Positions 25,118-34,011 of a DNA stretch of 64,000 bases are shown in pieces. Below the pieces are notes generated by a model, which saw only the letters and a program-made list of their open reading frames with translations, did no database searches and was not told the origin of the DNA. This DNA comes from Saccharospirillum impatiens DSM 12546 (GTDB lineage: Bacteria > Pseudomonadota > Gammaproteobacteria > Pseudomonadales > Natronospirillaceae): positions 21,594-85,593 of the forward strand of contig NZ_AUIH01000023.1 of the NCBI RefSeq assembly GCF_000423605.1, given 5' to 3'. Both the position numbers and the translations under genes were made by a program. Each line of letters starts with the position of its first letter. Within the stretch, counting starts at the first letter, position 1.

Positions 25118-25423
25118 GACACCCTCCTGCCAGTCATAGTGATTAGGTCAGCTCTGTGTCTCACATATGATATTTAGTTTTGGATATGAGACGGAAAGAA
25201 GTATATCGAGGGGGTTTGGATGAAGTCAATACTATATAGTATAAGTTTGTTCAGTTCGAGATGGCTGTTTGAGAGGCGGGCGTTGTGAACGTTCCGGGTG
25301 AGCAAAGATGGGTCCATAAACCCAACGGCAAGCGAGTCCCTGGGTTTATCGGTGATCGTTGGTTACTGACTGGCTCCCAGCGGTTGGCGGCGCAAACCGC
25401 AACCGAACTTCACGCATGGACCA
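25118..25423. other. 306-bp intergenic region upstream of the Rieske operon
   Basis: It contains the operator-like element at 25165 inside a wider GTCTCA...TGAGAC inverted repeat, an AT-rich stretch ACTATATAGT near 25232, and a 9-bp perfect inverted repeat (ATAAACCCA at 25316-25324 with TGGGTTTAT at 25341-25349). The latter lies just past the end of the GntR-type gene, but no T-run follows it on the minus strand, so it may be an operator or a weak terminator. No gene is seen. Confidence 0.55.
25165..25188. promoter_or_regulatory. operator-like element upstream of the Rieske operon (copy 3 of 3)
   Basis: It shares ATATGA at the start, A at position 8, GTTT at 13-16 and ATATG at the end with copies 1 and 2, at identical spacing, but is less similar between those blocks. 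It is flanked by GTCTCA and TGAGAC arms. It lies 48 bp upstream of the ferredoxin start codon and probably controls the upper operon. Confidence 0.58.
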
Positions 25424-26227
25424 CTAGGCCGACCGGGTCGTCATTGAAATGCTGTAGTCATTGAGGGGGATGTGCATTATCTGCCAGGCAAAGGTATCGC
25501 CCAGATCTGTTTGGTAGTGTGTTTCTAGCCTCAGTCCCCTGGCGTCAGCCGGAGAGTCAGTGGGCCAGACAATGCGGTGTACCGTTTTGGGAAGGGTCAA
25601 CTGAGTCAGGCGATTGACGGCTTGCCAGGTATTGAGCGTGCCTGCTTTTTGCAACAGTGGAATCAGCGTTTCGTGCTCCAGCTGGTCCGGATCAGCATCA
25701 AGCAGTCCCGCCGCCAGATCGGCCCTGAGGTAGACCTCGGTATGGCAGTGAAAAGCACCGTCGATTCGGTCTTGTCTGACAAGATGCACATAGCCTGCAT
25801 CGCAGGCACCCAGATGATCCTGCCACGGGCCTTTTCTGTTCAGCGCTTCCCGTTTTAACAGGGTGATAAAGACCAGTCTGACCGGTGTGCCGTCGGGGCG
25901 GATAAACTGGAAAGTCGGGGTGCCGATTTCACGATTGTGATTGATGTCGGCAACAAAAGTGCCATGGCGGCGCTGGCGGACCAGGTCACCACTGTCGACC
26001 AGTGACTTCAATCCATTCTGGATAGTGCCCAAACTCAAAGGCAGGGCTTTGGCGAGCGCTTGCTCAGTCGGCAAGCGCGTGCCGGCGGGTAAGGTGTTGG
26101 CGACAATCAGGGCCAGTACCGCATCTCTCAGGCACAGATATTTAGGAGATTTGGGTGAGTTTTCCAATTCTGTTGCGAGTTGGCTATTGAGGATGTCCAG
26201 CATGGTTTTGTATCCGGTATTGCCCAT
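25424..26227 (-). CDS. GntR-family regulator with UTRA domain (HutC type)
   Basis: 267 residues. A winged helix at about 25-95 contains LCLRDAVLALIVANTLPAGTRLPTEQALAKALPLSLGTIQNGLKSL, the GntR pattern with the P.E..LA signature. Residues 110-260 form a UTRA ligand domain ending in YQTDLGDTFAWQIMHIPL. The start is uncertain by a few residues, because the ATG at 26227 has only a weak ribosome-binding site. It is transcribed divergently from the DadA-like oxidase and convergently positioned toward the Rieske operon promoter, so it may control either. The effector is unknown. Confidence 0.8.
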   Translation of the reverse strand: MGNTGYKTMLDILNSQLATELENSPKSPKYLCLRDAVLALIVANTLPAGTRLPTEQALAKALPLSLGTIQNGLKSLVDSGDLVRQRRHGTFVADINHNREIGTPTFQFIRPDGTPVRLVFITLLKREALNRKGPWQDHLGACDAGYVHLVRQDRIDGAFHCHTEVYLRADLAAGLLDADPDQLEHETLIPLLQKAGTLNTWQAVNRLTQLTLPKTVHRIVWPTDSPADARGLRLETHYQTDLGDTFAWQIMHIPLNDYSISMTTRSA

Positions 26228-26361
26228 TCAATCGTCAGGCAGGTTACCCGATTTGGTCTCCAAAGTATTGGCAGGGCTGCCAATACCCGATAACTCAGTA
26301 CCTGTGATAGGGTAAATTCAAGCCGCGCTGGTCTTCCATGAATATTGAGGTTTTTTTCGCC

Positions 26362-27708
26362 ATGGCTGCGTTCCCCTTTACTGATCTTTCCCGCCTGGAC
26401 CATCAGGATTCACTGCCGCAATCCTGTGACACGGTAGTTATCGGCGGTGGCATTGCCGGAGTAATGACCGCCTATTACCTGGCAAAACAGGGTCAGCACG
26501 TCGTGCTCTGTGAGAAGGGCCGGATTGCCGGTGAGCAGTCGTCCCGCAACTGGGGCTGGATTCGCCAGCAAGGGCGTCATCCGGCTGAACTGTCGATGAT
26601 GGTTGAAGCCAATCGGCTGTGGCATCAGTTGGCCGGTGACGTCGGTGAAGACATCGGGTTCAAAACCACCGGCGTACTCTATATGGCGGCCGATCAGGCA
26701 GAGCTCGATACCTATGAACGCTGGTTGCCCTTTGCACGGGAAGCCGGTGTCGACAGTCGGGTACTCAGCGCCCGGGAACTGGCCGATCAACTGCCCGGGG
26801 CCCGGGGTAACTGGCTCGGTGGTTTGCATACACCGAGCGATGCCAAGGCCGAGCCCTGGCTGGCTGTTCCTGCGCTGGCGCGGCTGGCGAAACGTTCGGG
26901 TGTCATCATCCGCGAGCACTGTGCGGCGCGTTCACTGGATGCATCGGGCGGCAAGGTCAGTGGCGTCTATACCGAAGCCGGTCGCATAGGGTGCGATCAG
27001 GTTGTGCTCGCTGGTGGTGCCTGGTCGTCTCTGTTTGCCAGGGCACAGGGCATCGCGTTGCCTCAGCTGAGTGTGCTGGCATCGGCGATGGCCACAGACT
27101 CGATGCCGGTTGCCTTTGCAGGAGGCGCAGCAGACCCCTCACTCGCGTTCAGAGCACGAGCTGATGGCGGTTACACCATCGCCCATGGGTTTTCGCACGA
27201 TTTTTATCTGGGGCCAGATGCCTTCCGGTATTTTGGCGCCTTCCGGGAGCAAGTGAAATCCGGTCTGAAAACCACCCGCTTTCGCCTGGCAGCACCCAGT
27301 GGCTTCCCTGATGCCTGGGGCACGTCACGTCGCTGGCAGTCCGGTGAAGTGACGCCTTTTGAGCGATTGAGAGTGTTGAATCCGCAACCGAATATGCGCA
27401 CCCTGAATGCCGCGCTCGATCACTTTGCCAGGGTGTGGCCCGAGTTCGGCAGACCAACCATCCGTCAGGCGTGGGCCGGGATGATCGATACCCTTCCGGA
27501 TGAAATACCGGTCATCGACCGGGCCGCTGAATTGCCGGGTCTGGTGATTGCTACCGGTCTTAGCGGCCATGGTTTTGGTATTGGTCCGGCTATCGGACGC
27601 GTGGTGGCTGACCTGGTAACAGAGCGTTCAGTGGGGCACGACCTGACACCGTTTTCACTGAAGCGGTTCAAGTCGGGGCGGGTATTGAAGCCGGGTCTGG
27701 CGTTTTAA
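26362..27708 (+). CDS. FAD-dependent amino-acid/amine oxidase (DadA/glycine-oxidase family)
   Basis: About 448 residues of the DAO superfamily. CDTVVIGGGIAGVMTAYYLAKQG near the N-terminus binds FAD, and GLSGHGFGIGPAIGRVVADL near the C-terminus is the usual closing motif. The SRNWGWIRQQGRHPAEL stretch near 60-75 resembles oxidases of D-amino acids, sarcosine-like N-methyl amino acids or N-alkylglycines. I prefer the ATG at 26362, which follows GAGG; an upstream ATG at 26338 adds eight residues without a ribosome-binding site. It is divergent from the GntR/UTRA gene, its likely regulator. Substrate unknown. Confidence 0.8.
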   Translation: MAAFPFTDLSRLDHQDSLPQSCDTVVIGGGIAGVMTAYYLAKQGQHVVLCEKGRIAGEQSSRNWGWIRQQGRHPAELSMMVEANRLWHQLAGDVGEDIGFKTTGVLYMAADQAELDTYERWLPFAREAGVDSRVLSARELADQLPGARGNWLGGLHTPSDAKAEPWLAVPALARLAKRSGVIIREHCAARSLDASGGKVSGVYTEAGRIGCDQVVLAGGAWSSLFARAQGIALPQLSVLASAMATDSMPVAFAGGAADPSLAFRARADGGYTIAHGFSHDFYLGPDAFRYFGAFREQVKSGLKTTRFRLAAPSGFPDAWGTSRRWQSGEVTPFERLRVLNPQPNMRTLNAALDHFARVWPEFGRPTIRQAWAGMIDTLPDEIPVIDRAAELPGLVIATGLSGHGFGIGPAIGRVVADLVTERSVGHDLTPFSLKRFKSGRVLKPGLAF

Positions 27709-27764
27709 AGACAATCGGGTAGTGTCTTTGTAGTTGAGGTGACGTTGAATCAAGGGTGATTTTT

Positions 27765-27798
27765 CAGTCGATACTCTGCACTGGCTGAGTATCGACTG
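27765..27798. terminator. 12-bp perfect hairpin between convergent genes
   Basis: CAGTCGATACTC (27765-27776) pairs perfectly with GAGTATCGACTG (27787-27798), with a 10-nt loop. It lies between the ends of the oxidase gene (plus) and the PRPP synthetase gene (minus). A T-run precedes it on the plus strand, which places an A-run after it on the minus strand, so it is not a textbook intrinsic terminator. A bidirectional 3'-end hairpin is the simplest reading. Confidence 0.5.
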
Positions 27799-27826
27799 GA
27801 TGAAACCCGAAATGCTTCGATGCTTT

Positions 27827-29047
27827 CTATTTCGCGGCCTGATTCAGCGTGGGAAGTTCATCGCTGTACCAGATTTTTCGTTTGAAGCGTGGGTTTTTCG
27901 AAGACATGTCGATCTTGTAAGGGTTCAGCTCTTCGGTTTGCGCAAAGCCAACGATGCGACACAACTCCTGAGCCAGCCACTTTTCTATTTTCAGCACCAC
28001 CAGTTTTTTGCGCAGCCGGCCTTGCTCATCGCGATTCAAAATGGTGGGTAGGGTATTGAGCGTCAGAATTTCATCGATGGCGGGGTGAGCCATACGCTCC
28101 CGTCCTTCATCACTCGCGTAGAAATGAGACACCGCAAACACCAGCCGTTTTGGATTAATCTGCTTCAGAAATTGACAGGATTTCACGACGGTAGAGCCGG
28201 TACGTACCATGTCGTCGAATAGAATGACGCTGGCTTCTTCCAGCCCTTCAAAGGTATGTTCGCTTTCTTTGTGCAGCGTTATTTCAACCTTGCGCTCATC
28301 GGTCCGTTCTTTGTCGAGCATGATGAACTTTGCTTTGCTCAGGCCCAGGGTGCTGAACATTTCCTTGACGAAGTCGCGAGCGCCTTTGTCGGGGGCACAC
28401 AGCACCAGGCCCTCGCCGTTTTCGCCATAATTCAGGATGTCGGAATTTAATAAGTAGTGTGCGTAAATCTCGAAGGGAATCAGGTTGTGAAAATCACCTT
28501 CGAACACAGCTGAGAATATTTTTTGAACCGAACTGGAGTGATTGTGAACCGTCAGTACCGTGTCGACACCGGATAGCTTGAGTAGCTGTGCGTAGAGCTT
28601 GGCCGTGAAAGGCTGGCCGTCGAATTTTTTAATGTCTTTAATATCGCGTTCGAAATGCGTTTCCCCCAGGTCGTTGCGAGGCCCTCTGTCCTGCGCGCTG
28701 TAAAACAGATCCGGCTCGACCAATACAACCTGTTTGGCGCCGTTCTCTTTGGCCGCCCGGGCAATGATCAAATTGGCCATGGCCAGTTCCTGGCGGCTTT
28801 TCAGGTGGCTGCTGGTGCTGACGATGACGACGATCTTGCCATCCAGCGTATGGCCTATGTTGTCCATGTCCTGTTCGTCGGATATGAATCGGGGGCAAAA
28901 TTCAGAGTTCATGAACTGTTTCATGCTGATCTTGTCAGCGATGTCTTCCAGTTGTCCGACGGCGTAGGCAATGTCGATGGCGAAGGGGTTATCGGCGACG
29001 TTGCTGACAACAACGACATTTCTTGACTGTTCAGTCGAAAAAGTCAT
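27827..29047 (-). CDS. prs: ribose-phosphate pyrophosphokinase, long divergent form
   Basis: 406 residues, about 90 longer than the usual housekeeping PRPP synthetase. The PRPP-binding loop is recognisable as VILFDDMVRTGSTVVKSCQFLKQ near 265, with two Asp residues and the G-S/T turn. The catalytic flexible-loop region appears as DLFYSAQDRGPRNDLGETHFERDIKDIKKFDGQPFTAKLYAQLLKLSGVDTVLTVHNHS at about 110-170, ending in the VHNHS counterpart of the usual DLH...QIQ motif. GGACTCGTC precedes the ATG. It makes PRPP from ribose 5-phosphate and ATP; its divergence from classical Prs suggests a second, specialised copy. It stands alone. Confidence 0.78.
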   Translation of the reverse strand: MTFSTEQSRNVVVVSNVADNPFAIDIAYAVGQLEDIADKISMKQFMNSEFCPRFISDEQDMDNIGHTLDGKIVVIVSTSSHLKSRQELAMANLIIARAAKENGAKQVVLVEPDLFYSAQDRGPRNDLGETHFERDIKDIKKFDGQPFTAKLYAQLLKLSGVDTVLTVHNHSSSVQKIFSAVFEGDFHNLIPFEIYAHYLLNSDILNYGENGEGLVLCAPDKGARDFVKEMFSTLGLSKAKFIMLDKERTDERKVEITLHKESEHTFEGLEEASVILFDDMVRTGSTVVKSCQFLKQINPKRLVFAVSHFYASDEGRERMAHPAIDEILTLNTLPTILNRDEQGRLRKKLVVLKIEKWLAQELCRIVGFAQTEELNPYKIDMSSKNPRFKRKIWYSDELPTLNQAAK

Positions 29048-29219
29048 GACGAGTCCTGTTTTTGAGCGGCTGGGCAGAGGGGCGCCAGTTTAATATGGGA
29101 CGGTCTTTTTCGATAGGGCAAGTCCGGGATTGAAGCTTATATAGTTAGTAGCGATATATATTAAGCAGGGAGTCGACATAGCTCCTGGCTATCAAACTCA
29201 TGGCAATTGCTTAAATCGT

Positions 29220-29864
29220 CTAAACGGCATCCGGCTGCGCAGCCGGTGCTGCTCTCGCAAACTCGGGCAGCTCGCGGCAACGTGCTGCAATCCGGACCAG
29301 GGTGGGATAGGCGCTCAGGTCGCAGTTGAACCGTTCGGCGTTGAACACCTGGGGTACCAGAAACACATCGGCCAGTGTCGGCTTATCGCCATGGCAAAAT
29401 GAACCGGTCGCGGTGTCCTGGGTCAGGCGGGTTTCAAACGCGGTAAAGCCCTTGGTAACCCAGTGCTGGTACCAGGCGAGCTTGGTGGCTTCATCGACAC
29501 CGATTGTATCGGTCAGGTAGCCCAGCACCGAGAGGTTGTTCAAAGGGTGCATTTCACAGGCGACCAGCATCGCCAGAGACCGCACGCGGGCCCGGGCTAC
29601 CGGTGCATCCGGCAGCAGGGGCGTTAGCGGGTAAGATTCTTCGAGGTATTCGCAGATCGCCATCGACTGTGAGAGGGCTTCGCCGCCTTCCGTTTCCAGT
29701 ACCGGCACCAGCCCTTGCGGGTTGCGTTGCCGGTGGGCTTCCAGTCGGTGCTCACCTTTCAACAGATTGACCGGAATCTGCTGATAGTCCAGCCCTTTCA
29801 GATTCAACGCGATGCGCACCCGAAAGGCGGCTGAAGACCGGTAGTAACTGTGCAATGTGAGCAT
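29220..29864 (-). CDS. maiA: maleylacetoacetate isomerase (zeta-class GST)
   Basis: 214 residues. The N-terminus LTLHSYYRSSAAFRVRIALNLKGLDYQQIPVNLLKGEH carries the SSAAFRVRIALN active-site signature of zeta-class glutathione transferases, followed by NPQGLVPVLE and SQSMAICEYLEE for glutathione binding. The C-terminal domain has CHGDKPTLADVFLVPQV. It isomerises maleylacetoacetate to fumarylacetoacetate in the homogentisate pathway. It is the third gene of the hmgA-fah-mai operon, 49 bp after the hydrolase gene. Confidence 0.93.
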   Translation of the reverse strand: MLTLHSYYRSSAAFRVRIALNLKGLDYQQIPVNLLKGEHRLEAHRQRNPQGLVPVLETEGGEALSQSMAICEYLEESYPLTPLLPDAPVARARVRSLAMLVACEMHPLNNLSVLGYLTDTIGVDEATKLAWYQHWVTKGFTAFETRLTQDTATGSFCHGDKPTLADVFLVPQVFNAERFNCDLSAYPTLVRIAARCRELPEFARAAPAAQPDAV

Positions 29865-29913
29865 GGAATGCCTCTTCTGTTTTAATGGACTGAAGGCGGT
29901 TCAGTGTTTGCCA

Positions 29914-30930
29914 TCAGGGCTTATATTGCCTGACTTTCTGGTCGATAGCGCCGAAAATACTCTGACCTTCTGGGTCGAACATTTCGATACGAACCCGATC
30001 ACCAAACCGCATAAACGGCGTTTTGGCGGCGCCGTGGGCGATGGTTTCAACCATTCGAACTTCCGCCAGACAACTGTAGCCTACGCCGCCGTCGCTGACC
30101 GGTTTTCCCGGGCCACCTGCTGCATCGGGGTTGGACACAGTGCCTGAGCCGATGATTGCTCCGGCGCCCAGGTAGCGGGTTTTAGCGGCATGAGCCACCA
30201 GTTGAGGGAAGCCAAAAATCATATCGGGCCCGGCATCGGGTTCGCCGAATTTTTCGCCATTGAGATGCACGGTTAGCGGGCGGTGGACGCGGCCATCGCG
30301 CCAGGCATCGCCGAGTTCATCTGGCGTGACGCAGATCGGTGAAAAACTGGAGGCGGGTTTGGCCTGGAAAAAACCGAACCCTTTGGCCAGTTCGCCGGGA
30401 ATCAGAGCACGCAAGCTGACGTCGTTGACCAGCATGATCAGCTTGATGTGGCTGGCGGCCTGTTCGGGCGTGACTGCCATCGGTACATCGTCGGTGATCA
30501 CGGCGATTTCACCTTCAAAGTCGATGCCATGGTCTTCGCTTACGGCTTCGATGTCTTCGGTTGGGCTCAGGAAGCAGTCGCCGCCGCCCTGATACATCAG
30601 CGGATCGGTCCAGAAGGTCTCAGGCATCTCGGCATTGCGTGCCTGGCGCACCAGTTGCACATGGTTCAGATAGGCCGAGCCGTCGGCCCAGTGATAGGTG
30701 CGAGGCAGTGGAGAGTGCAGTTGATTCACATCCAGCTTGAACGCTTCTTTTGCTGTTCCTGCGTTCAGCTCTGCATAACGGGCTATTAGCTTTGGCGCAA
30801 CGGTGTCCCAGTTTTCAAGGGCCTGTTGCAGCGTGGCGGCAATATCGTTAGCCGGAGCAGCCTGGATCAGGTCCCGCGAGACAACGATCAGGTTGCCGTC
30901 ACGGCCGGTGTTGAGGGTGGCAAGTTTCAT
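29914..30930 (-). CDS. fahA: fumarylacetoacetate hydrolase family protein
   Basis: 338 residues of the FAH superfamily. The metal-site carboxylates lie in the DPLMYQGGGDCFLSPTEDIEAVSEDHGIDFEGEIAVITDDVP block at about 130-175 (E-x-E-type arrangement), followed by the VNDVSLR segment near 192 and TRYLGAGAIIGSGTVSNPDAAGGPGK near 255. It hydrolyses fumarylacetoacetate to fumarate and acetoacetate. It sits 53 bp downstream of hmgA and completes tyrosine/homogentisate breakdown with maiA. Confidence 0.9.
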   Translation of the reverse strand: MKLATLNTGRDGNLIVVSRDLIQAAPANDIAATLQQALENWDTVAPKLIARYAELNAGTAKEAFKLDVNQLHSPLPRTYHWADGSAYLNHVQLVRQARNAEMPETFWTDPLMYQGGGDCFLSPTEDIEAVSEDHGIDFEGEIAVITDDVPMAVTPEQAASHIKLIMLVNDVSLRALIPGELAKGFGFFQAKPASSFSPICVTPDELGDAWRDGRVHRPLTVHLNGEKFGEPDAGPDMIFGFPQLVAHAAKTRYLGAGAIIGSGTVSNPDAAGGPGKPVSDGGVGYSCLAEVRMVETIAHGAAKTPFMRFGDRVRIEMFDPEGQSIFGAIDQKVRQYKP

Positions 30931-30983
30931 GGCGTTTTAATCCTTGCTGTCAGTGTGAGTGTAGGACAGGTATTGGGTTCGTT

Positions 30984-32291
30984 TCAGCGCTGATCTGGCG
31001 TGAACTGCGACGTCAGCGTTGACCAGACAGTCACGTAATCCCGCTGGCGATGATTGCTGTTCAGCGCCGCTGCCGTTGGTTGAAAAACGTAGCGGCTCTC
31101 AAACATGAATGCCAGGGTGTTGCCCTGGTATTGTGGGGTCAGTTCAGCGTTCGAAGCCTTGTTGAAGGTATCGGCATCCGGCCCGTGTGGCGACATGCAG
31201 TTGTGCAGGCTGGCACCGCCCGGGACAAAGCCTTCTGCCTTGGCATCGTACTCGCCGTGAATCAGCCCCATGAACTCGCTCATCAGGTTGCGGTGAAAGT
31301 AGGGCGGGCGAAAGGTGTTCTCGGCGACCATCCAGCGCGGCGGGAAGATCACAAAATCGATATTGGCCACGCCCGGTGTGTCTGATGCAGAGGTCAGCAC
31401 GGTAAAAATAGAGGGGTCGGGGTGGTCAAAGCTCACGGTGTTGACGGTGTTGAAACGCGCCAGATCGTATTTGTAGGGAGCGACGTTACCATGCCAGGCG
31501 ACGACATCGAGTGGCGAATGGCCAAGATCAGCGGCCCAGAACCGACCGGAGAACTTGGCAATCAGTTCAAATTCACCGGTGAGGTCTTCATAAGCCGCGA
31601 CCGGTGCCAGAAAGTCTCTCGGGTTGGCCAGGCCGTTGGCGCCAATGGGACCGAGGCCCGGTAATTCCAGCGGGCTGCCGTAGTTTTCGCAGACGTAGCC
31701 CCGCGCCGCGTCAGTGCCTTCGCCAAGCCGAACCTGGAACTTGATGCCGCGGGGAATGACGGCGATTTCACCGCTGGCGACCTCAAGCACACCCATTTCA
31801 GTGCGCAGTATCAGTTTGCCCATTTGCGGCACAATCAACAGTTCGCCATCGGCGTTGTAGAAAAACCGGTGGGTCATGTCGGTGTTGAATGCATATACAT
31901 GAACGCCGCAGCCGGTTTGGGTATTGGCGTCGCCGTTGGCCGCGATGGTGAACAAACCGTCGACAAAGTCAGTCGGCTCAGTCGGGATCGGCATCGGATC
32001 CCAGCGCATCTGATTCGGGTCGGACGCCGGGTTTTGCAGTGGGGCGGTTTCCACTGAATGTTCCGGCAGTGGCCGGTAGGCAGATTGAAGCACCGAGGGC
32101 CGTATCCGGTACAACCAGCTGCGCAGGTTTTGATGGCGCGGAGCGGTAAAGGCCGAGCCCGAAAATTGCTCGGCATACAGGCCATAAGGGCAGCGTTGGG
32201 GTGAGTTCTGGCCTAAAGGCAGTGCGCCGGGCAGCGCTTCAGTAGAGAACTGGTTGCGAAAACCACTTTGATAATCGGGTGAGGGTGTCAT
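30984..32291 (-). CDS. hmgA: homogentisate 1,2-dioxygenase
   Basis: 435 residues, the standard length. The N-terminal [26 protein letters not shown] is diagnostic. The Fe ligands fall in the [23 protein letters not shown] segment near 335 (His and Glu) and the [13 protein letters not shown] segment near 365 (His). It opens the homogentisate ring to give maleylacetoacetate, with Fe(II) and O2. It is the first gene of a three-gene operon, and two palindromic operator-like repeats lie upstream. Confidence 0.95.
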   Translation of the reverse strand: MTPSPDYQSGFRNQFSTEALPGALPLGQNSPQRCPYGLYAEQFSGSAFTAPRHQNLRSWLYRIRPSVLQSAYRPLPEHSVETAPLQNPASDPNQMRWDPMPIPTEPTDFVDGLFTIAANGDANTQTGCGVHVYAFNTDMTHRFFYNADGELLIVPQMGKLILRTEMGVLEVASGEIAVIPRGIKFQVRLGEGTDAARGYVCENYGSPLELPGLGPIGANGLANPRDFLAPVAAYEDLTGEFELIAKFSGRFWAADLGHSPLDVVAWHGNVAPYKYDLARFNTVNTVSFDHPDPSIFTVLTSASDTPGVANIDFVIFPPRWMVAENTFRPPYFHRNLMSEFMGLIHGEYDAKAEGFVPGGASLHNCMSPHGPDADTFNKASNAELTPQYQGNTLAFMFESRYVFQPTAAALNSNHRQRDYVTVWSTLTSQFTPDQR

Positions 32292-32313
32292 GACCAGAAC
32301 CTCGGGCTATTAT

Positions 32314-32372
32314 GGTTTCAAATGGAACTATATGAGCCGAAGCGTAGTGCCTGTTGGTTTCATATGCAACTA
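32314..32372. promoter_or_regulatory. two direct copies of a 17-bp palindromic operator upstream of hmgA
   Basis: GGTTTCAAATGGAACTA at 32314-32330 and GGTTTCATATGCAACTA at 32356-32372 match at 15 of 17 positions and are spaced 42 bp apart, about four helical turns. The core GTT-n-CATATG-n-AAC of the second copy is a near-perfect palindrome. The first copy starts 23 bp upstream of the hmgA start codon. This is a good candidate for a dimeric IclR/MarR-type repressor (HmgR-like) bound in tandem; no such regulator gene is adjacent. Confidence 0.68.
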
Positions 32373-32590
32373 ACTCTTGCGTGATTCTATGGAGCACCGG
32401 AGCATCAAAGGATGTGGGTGTTGGTAGGTATGCCTGTGTCTCGGCCATTATCAGTATGAACTGGCTCTCGTTACTGATCAGCGGACGGCTCTATATCAAG
32501 CTTTATGTGCCAATCTGGGATTTATCTACTAATATTGAAAAAATTAGGAGTTTACGCTAGTTTGGGAGATTCATACTGAGTGATCAAACC

Positions 32591-33949
32591 ATGAAGAGAC
32601 CTCAAACTCCGCCCGACCCCCAAAGTGTGCTGTCCCGGATTCTGGATTCAGGCGATCGGGGCAAAGCCATTTCCTTACTGGGCAATACAGCGCTCGGTCC
32701 CTATGACCATAGGGATCGTTATGTTCACTGGGAAAAGCTGCGCCATTTACCGACTCCGGCGGGATATACAGCCGAGGAACACTGGTATCTGGTAAAGGCA
32801 GCGAGGAATCCGCGCACGGTGCTCAACCAGTTGGTCGATGTGGCGGAAACGCCCTTTTGGTTTTGCAAGCCCGGTGGTGTAGACCGGGATCTGTCCTGGA
32901 TCGATCAGCATGCGTCTGGCGCAGTTCTGAGCGATACTGCTATTCAGGATCCGGTAACCAAGCGTACCTACCAGATTAGCTCTTTGGTCGAGGAAGCCAT
33001 TACCTCCAGTCAGTTGGAGGGGGCTGCAACGACGCGCCGCGTAGCCCGGGACATGATTCGCAGTGGCCGCGACCCTGATGATCATTCCGAAACCATGATT
33101 TTTAACAACTATAAGGCGATGGTGTTTATTCGTGACAGCAAGAACGAGGTAATAACACCCAGCATTGTTTTTGAGTTTCATCGAATTCTGACAGAGGGGA
33201 CGCTACTCGGGGAGGATGCAGACAAGGCAGGTCGGTTTCGCTCCAAAGAGGATGATATCTGTGTTCACTCGGGTGATGACATCGTTCATGTGCCACCGCC
33301 AGCCGTTGAATTGCCAGCGCGCCTGCAGCGGCTTTGTGACTTTATCAATGAAGATCGTTTCAGTAAGGCCGACTATATTCATCCGCTGATCAAAGCGATC
33401 GTTGCGCACTTTATGATTAGCTATGACCATCCCTTTGTCGACGGCAACGGTCGCACCGCCCGTGCCTTGTTTTACCTGATTATGGCTCGTGAGAAATATT
33501 GGTTAATGGAGTATGTTTCCATTTCCCGGATCATTAAAAAAAGCCCGGCAAGCTATATGCGGGCCTATCTGTACACTGAAACGGATGAAGGTGACCTGAC
33601 GTACTTTATTGATCATCAGTTGGGTGTTATCCGGGCGGCCATTGAAGATTTGCAGTCTTTCCTGGTTAAAAAAGCCCGGGAGAAGTCGCGAATTCTCGAC
33701 ATGTTAAATGCCTCGGATGTTGGCCAGGTGCTGAATCACCGGCAATTGGATGTTATTGATCATGCGCTGGATAACCCGGGCATCGAGGTCAGGGTCAAAG
33801 ATCACCAGAATGCACATGGAACCTCCTATGAGACTGCTCGATCAGATTTGCTGCAACTGGTCGATAGCGGGTTGTTCCGGCAATTCAAGGCTGGTAAAGC
33901 ACTTGTCTTTATTCCCTCGCAAAAGCTGTATCGCTTGAAAATCGACTGA
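32591..33949 (+). CDS. Fic-domain protein (AMPylase family), class II inhibited
   Basis: 452 residues. The catalytic motif HPFVDGNGRTAR is intact at about residues 280-291. An N-terminal inhibitory helix motif of the [S/T]-x3-E-[G/N] type is present as SSQLEG at about 139-144, marking a class II autoinhibited Fic enzyme. The C-terminal 90 residues (NHRQLDVIDHALDN...SYETARSDLLQLVDSGLF) form a winged helix. These proteins transfer AMP to hydroxyl side chains of target proteins, or remove it. No toxin partner or secretion signal is adjacent, so it probably acts inside the cell on an unknown target. Confidence 0.9.
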   Translation: MKRPQTPPDPQSVLSRILDSGDRGKAISLLGNTALGPYDHRDRYVHWEKLRHLPTPAGYTAEEHWYLVKAARNPRTVLNQLVDVAETPFWFCKPGGVDRDLSWIDQHASGAVLSDTAIQDPVTKRTYQISSLVEEAITSSQLEGAATTRRVARDMIRSGRDPDDHSETMIFNNYKAMVFIRDSKNEVITPSIVFEFHRILTEGTLLGEDADKAGRFRSKEDDICVHSGDDIVHVPPPAVELPARLQRLCDFINEDRFSKADYIHPLIKAIVAHFMISYDHPFVDGNGRTARALFYLIMAREKYWLMEYVSISRIIKKSPASYMRAYLYTETDEGDLTYFIDHQLGVIRAAIEDLQSFLVKKAREKSRILDMLNASDVGQVLNHRQLDVIDHALDNPGIEVRVKDHQNAHGTSYETARSDLLQLVDSGLFRQFKAGKALVFIPSQKLYRLKID

Positions 33950-34011
33950 TCCTGCTGCTTGCCGGGCACGCCAATGGTTCGAACATCCCCGGCTCAGCAA
34001 TCTGCTGAACG

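Noticed and set aside
32239..32448. A short minus-strand frame across the hmgA promoter
   Set aside because: It overlaps the start of hmgA and the operator palindromes; nothing supports it as a gene.
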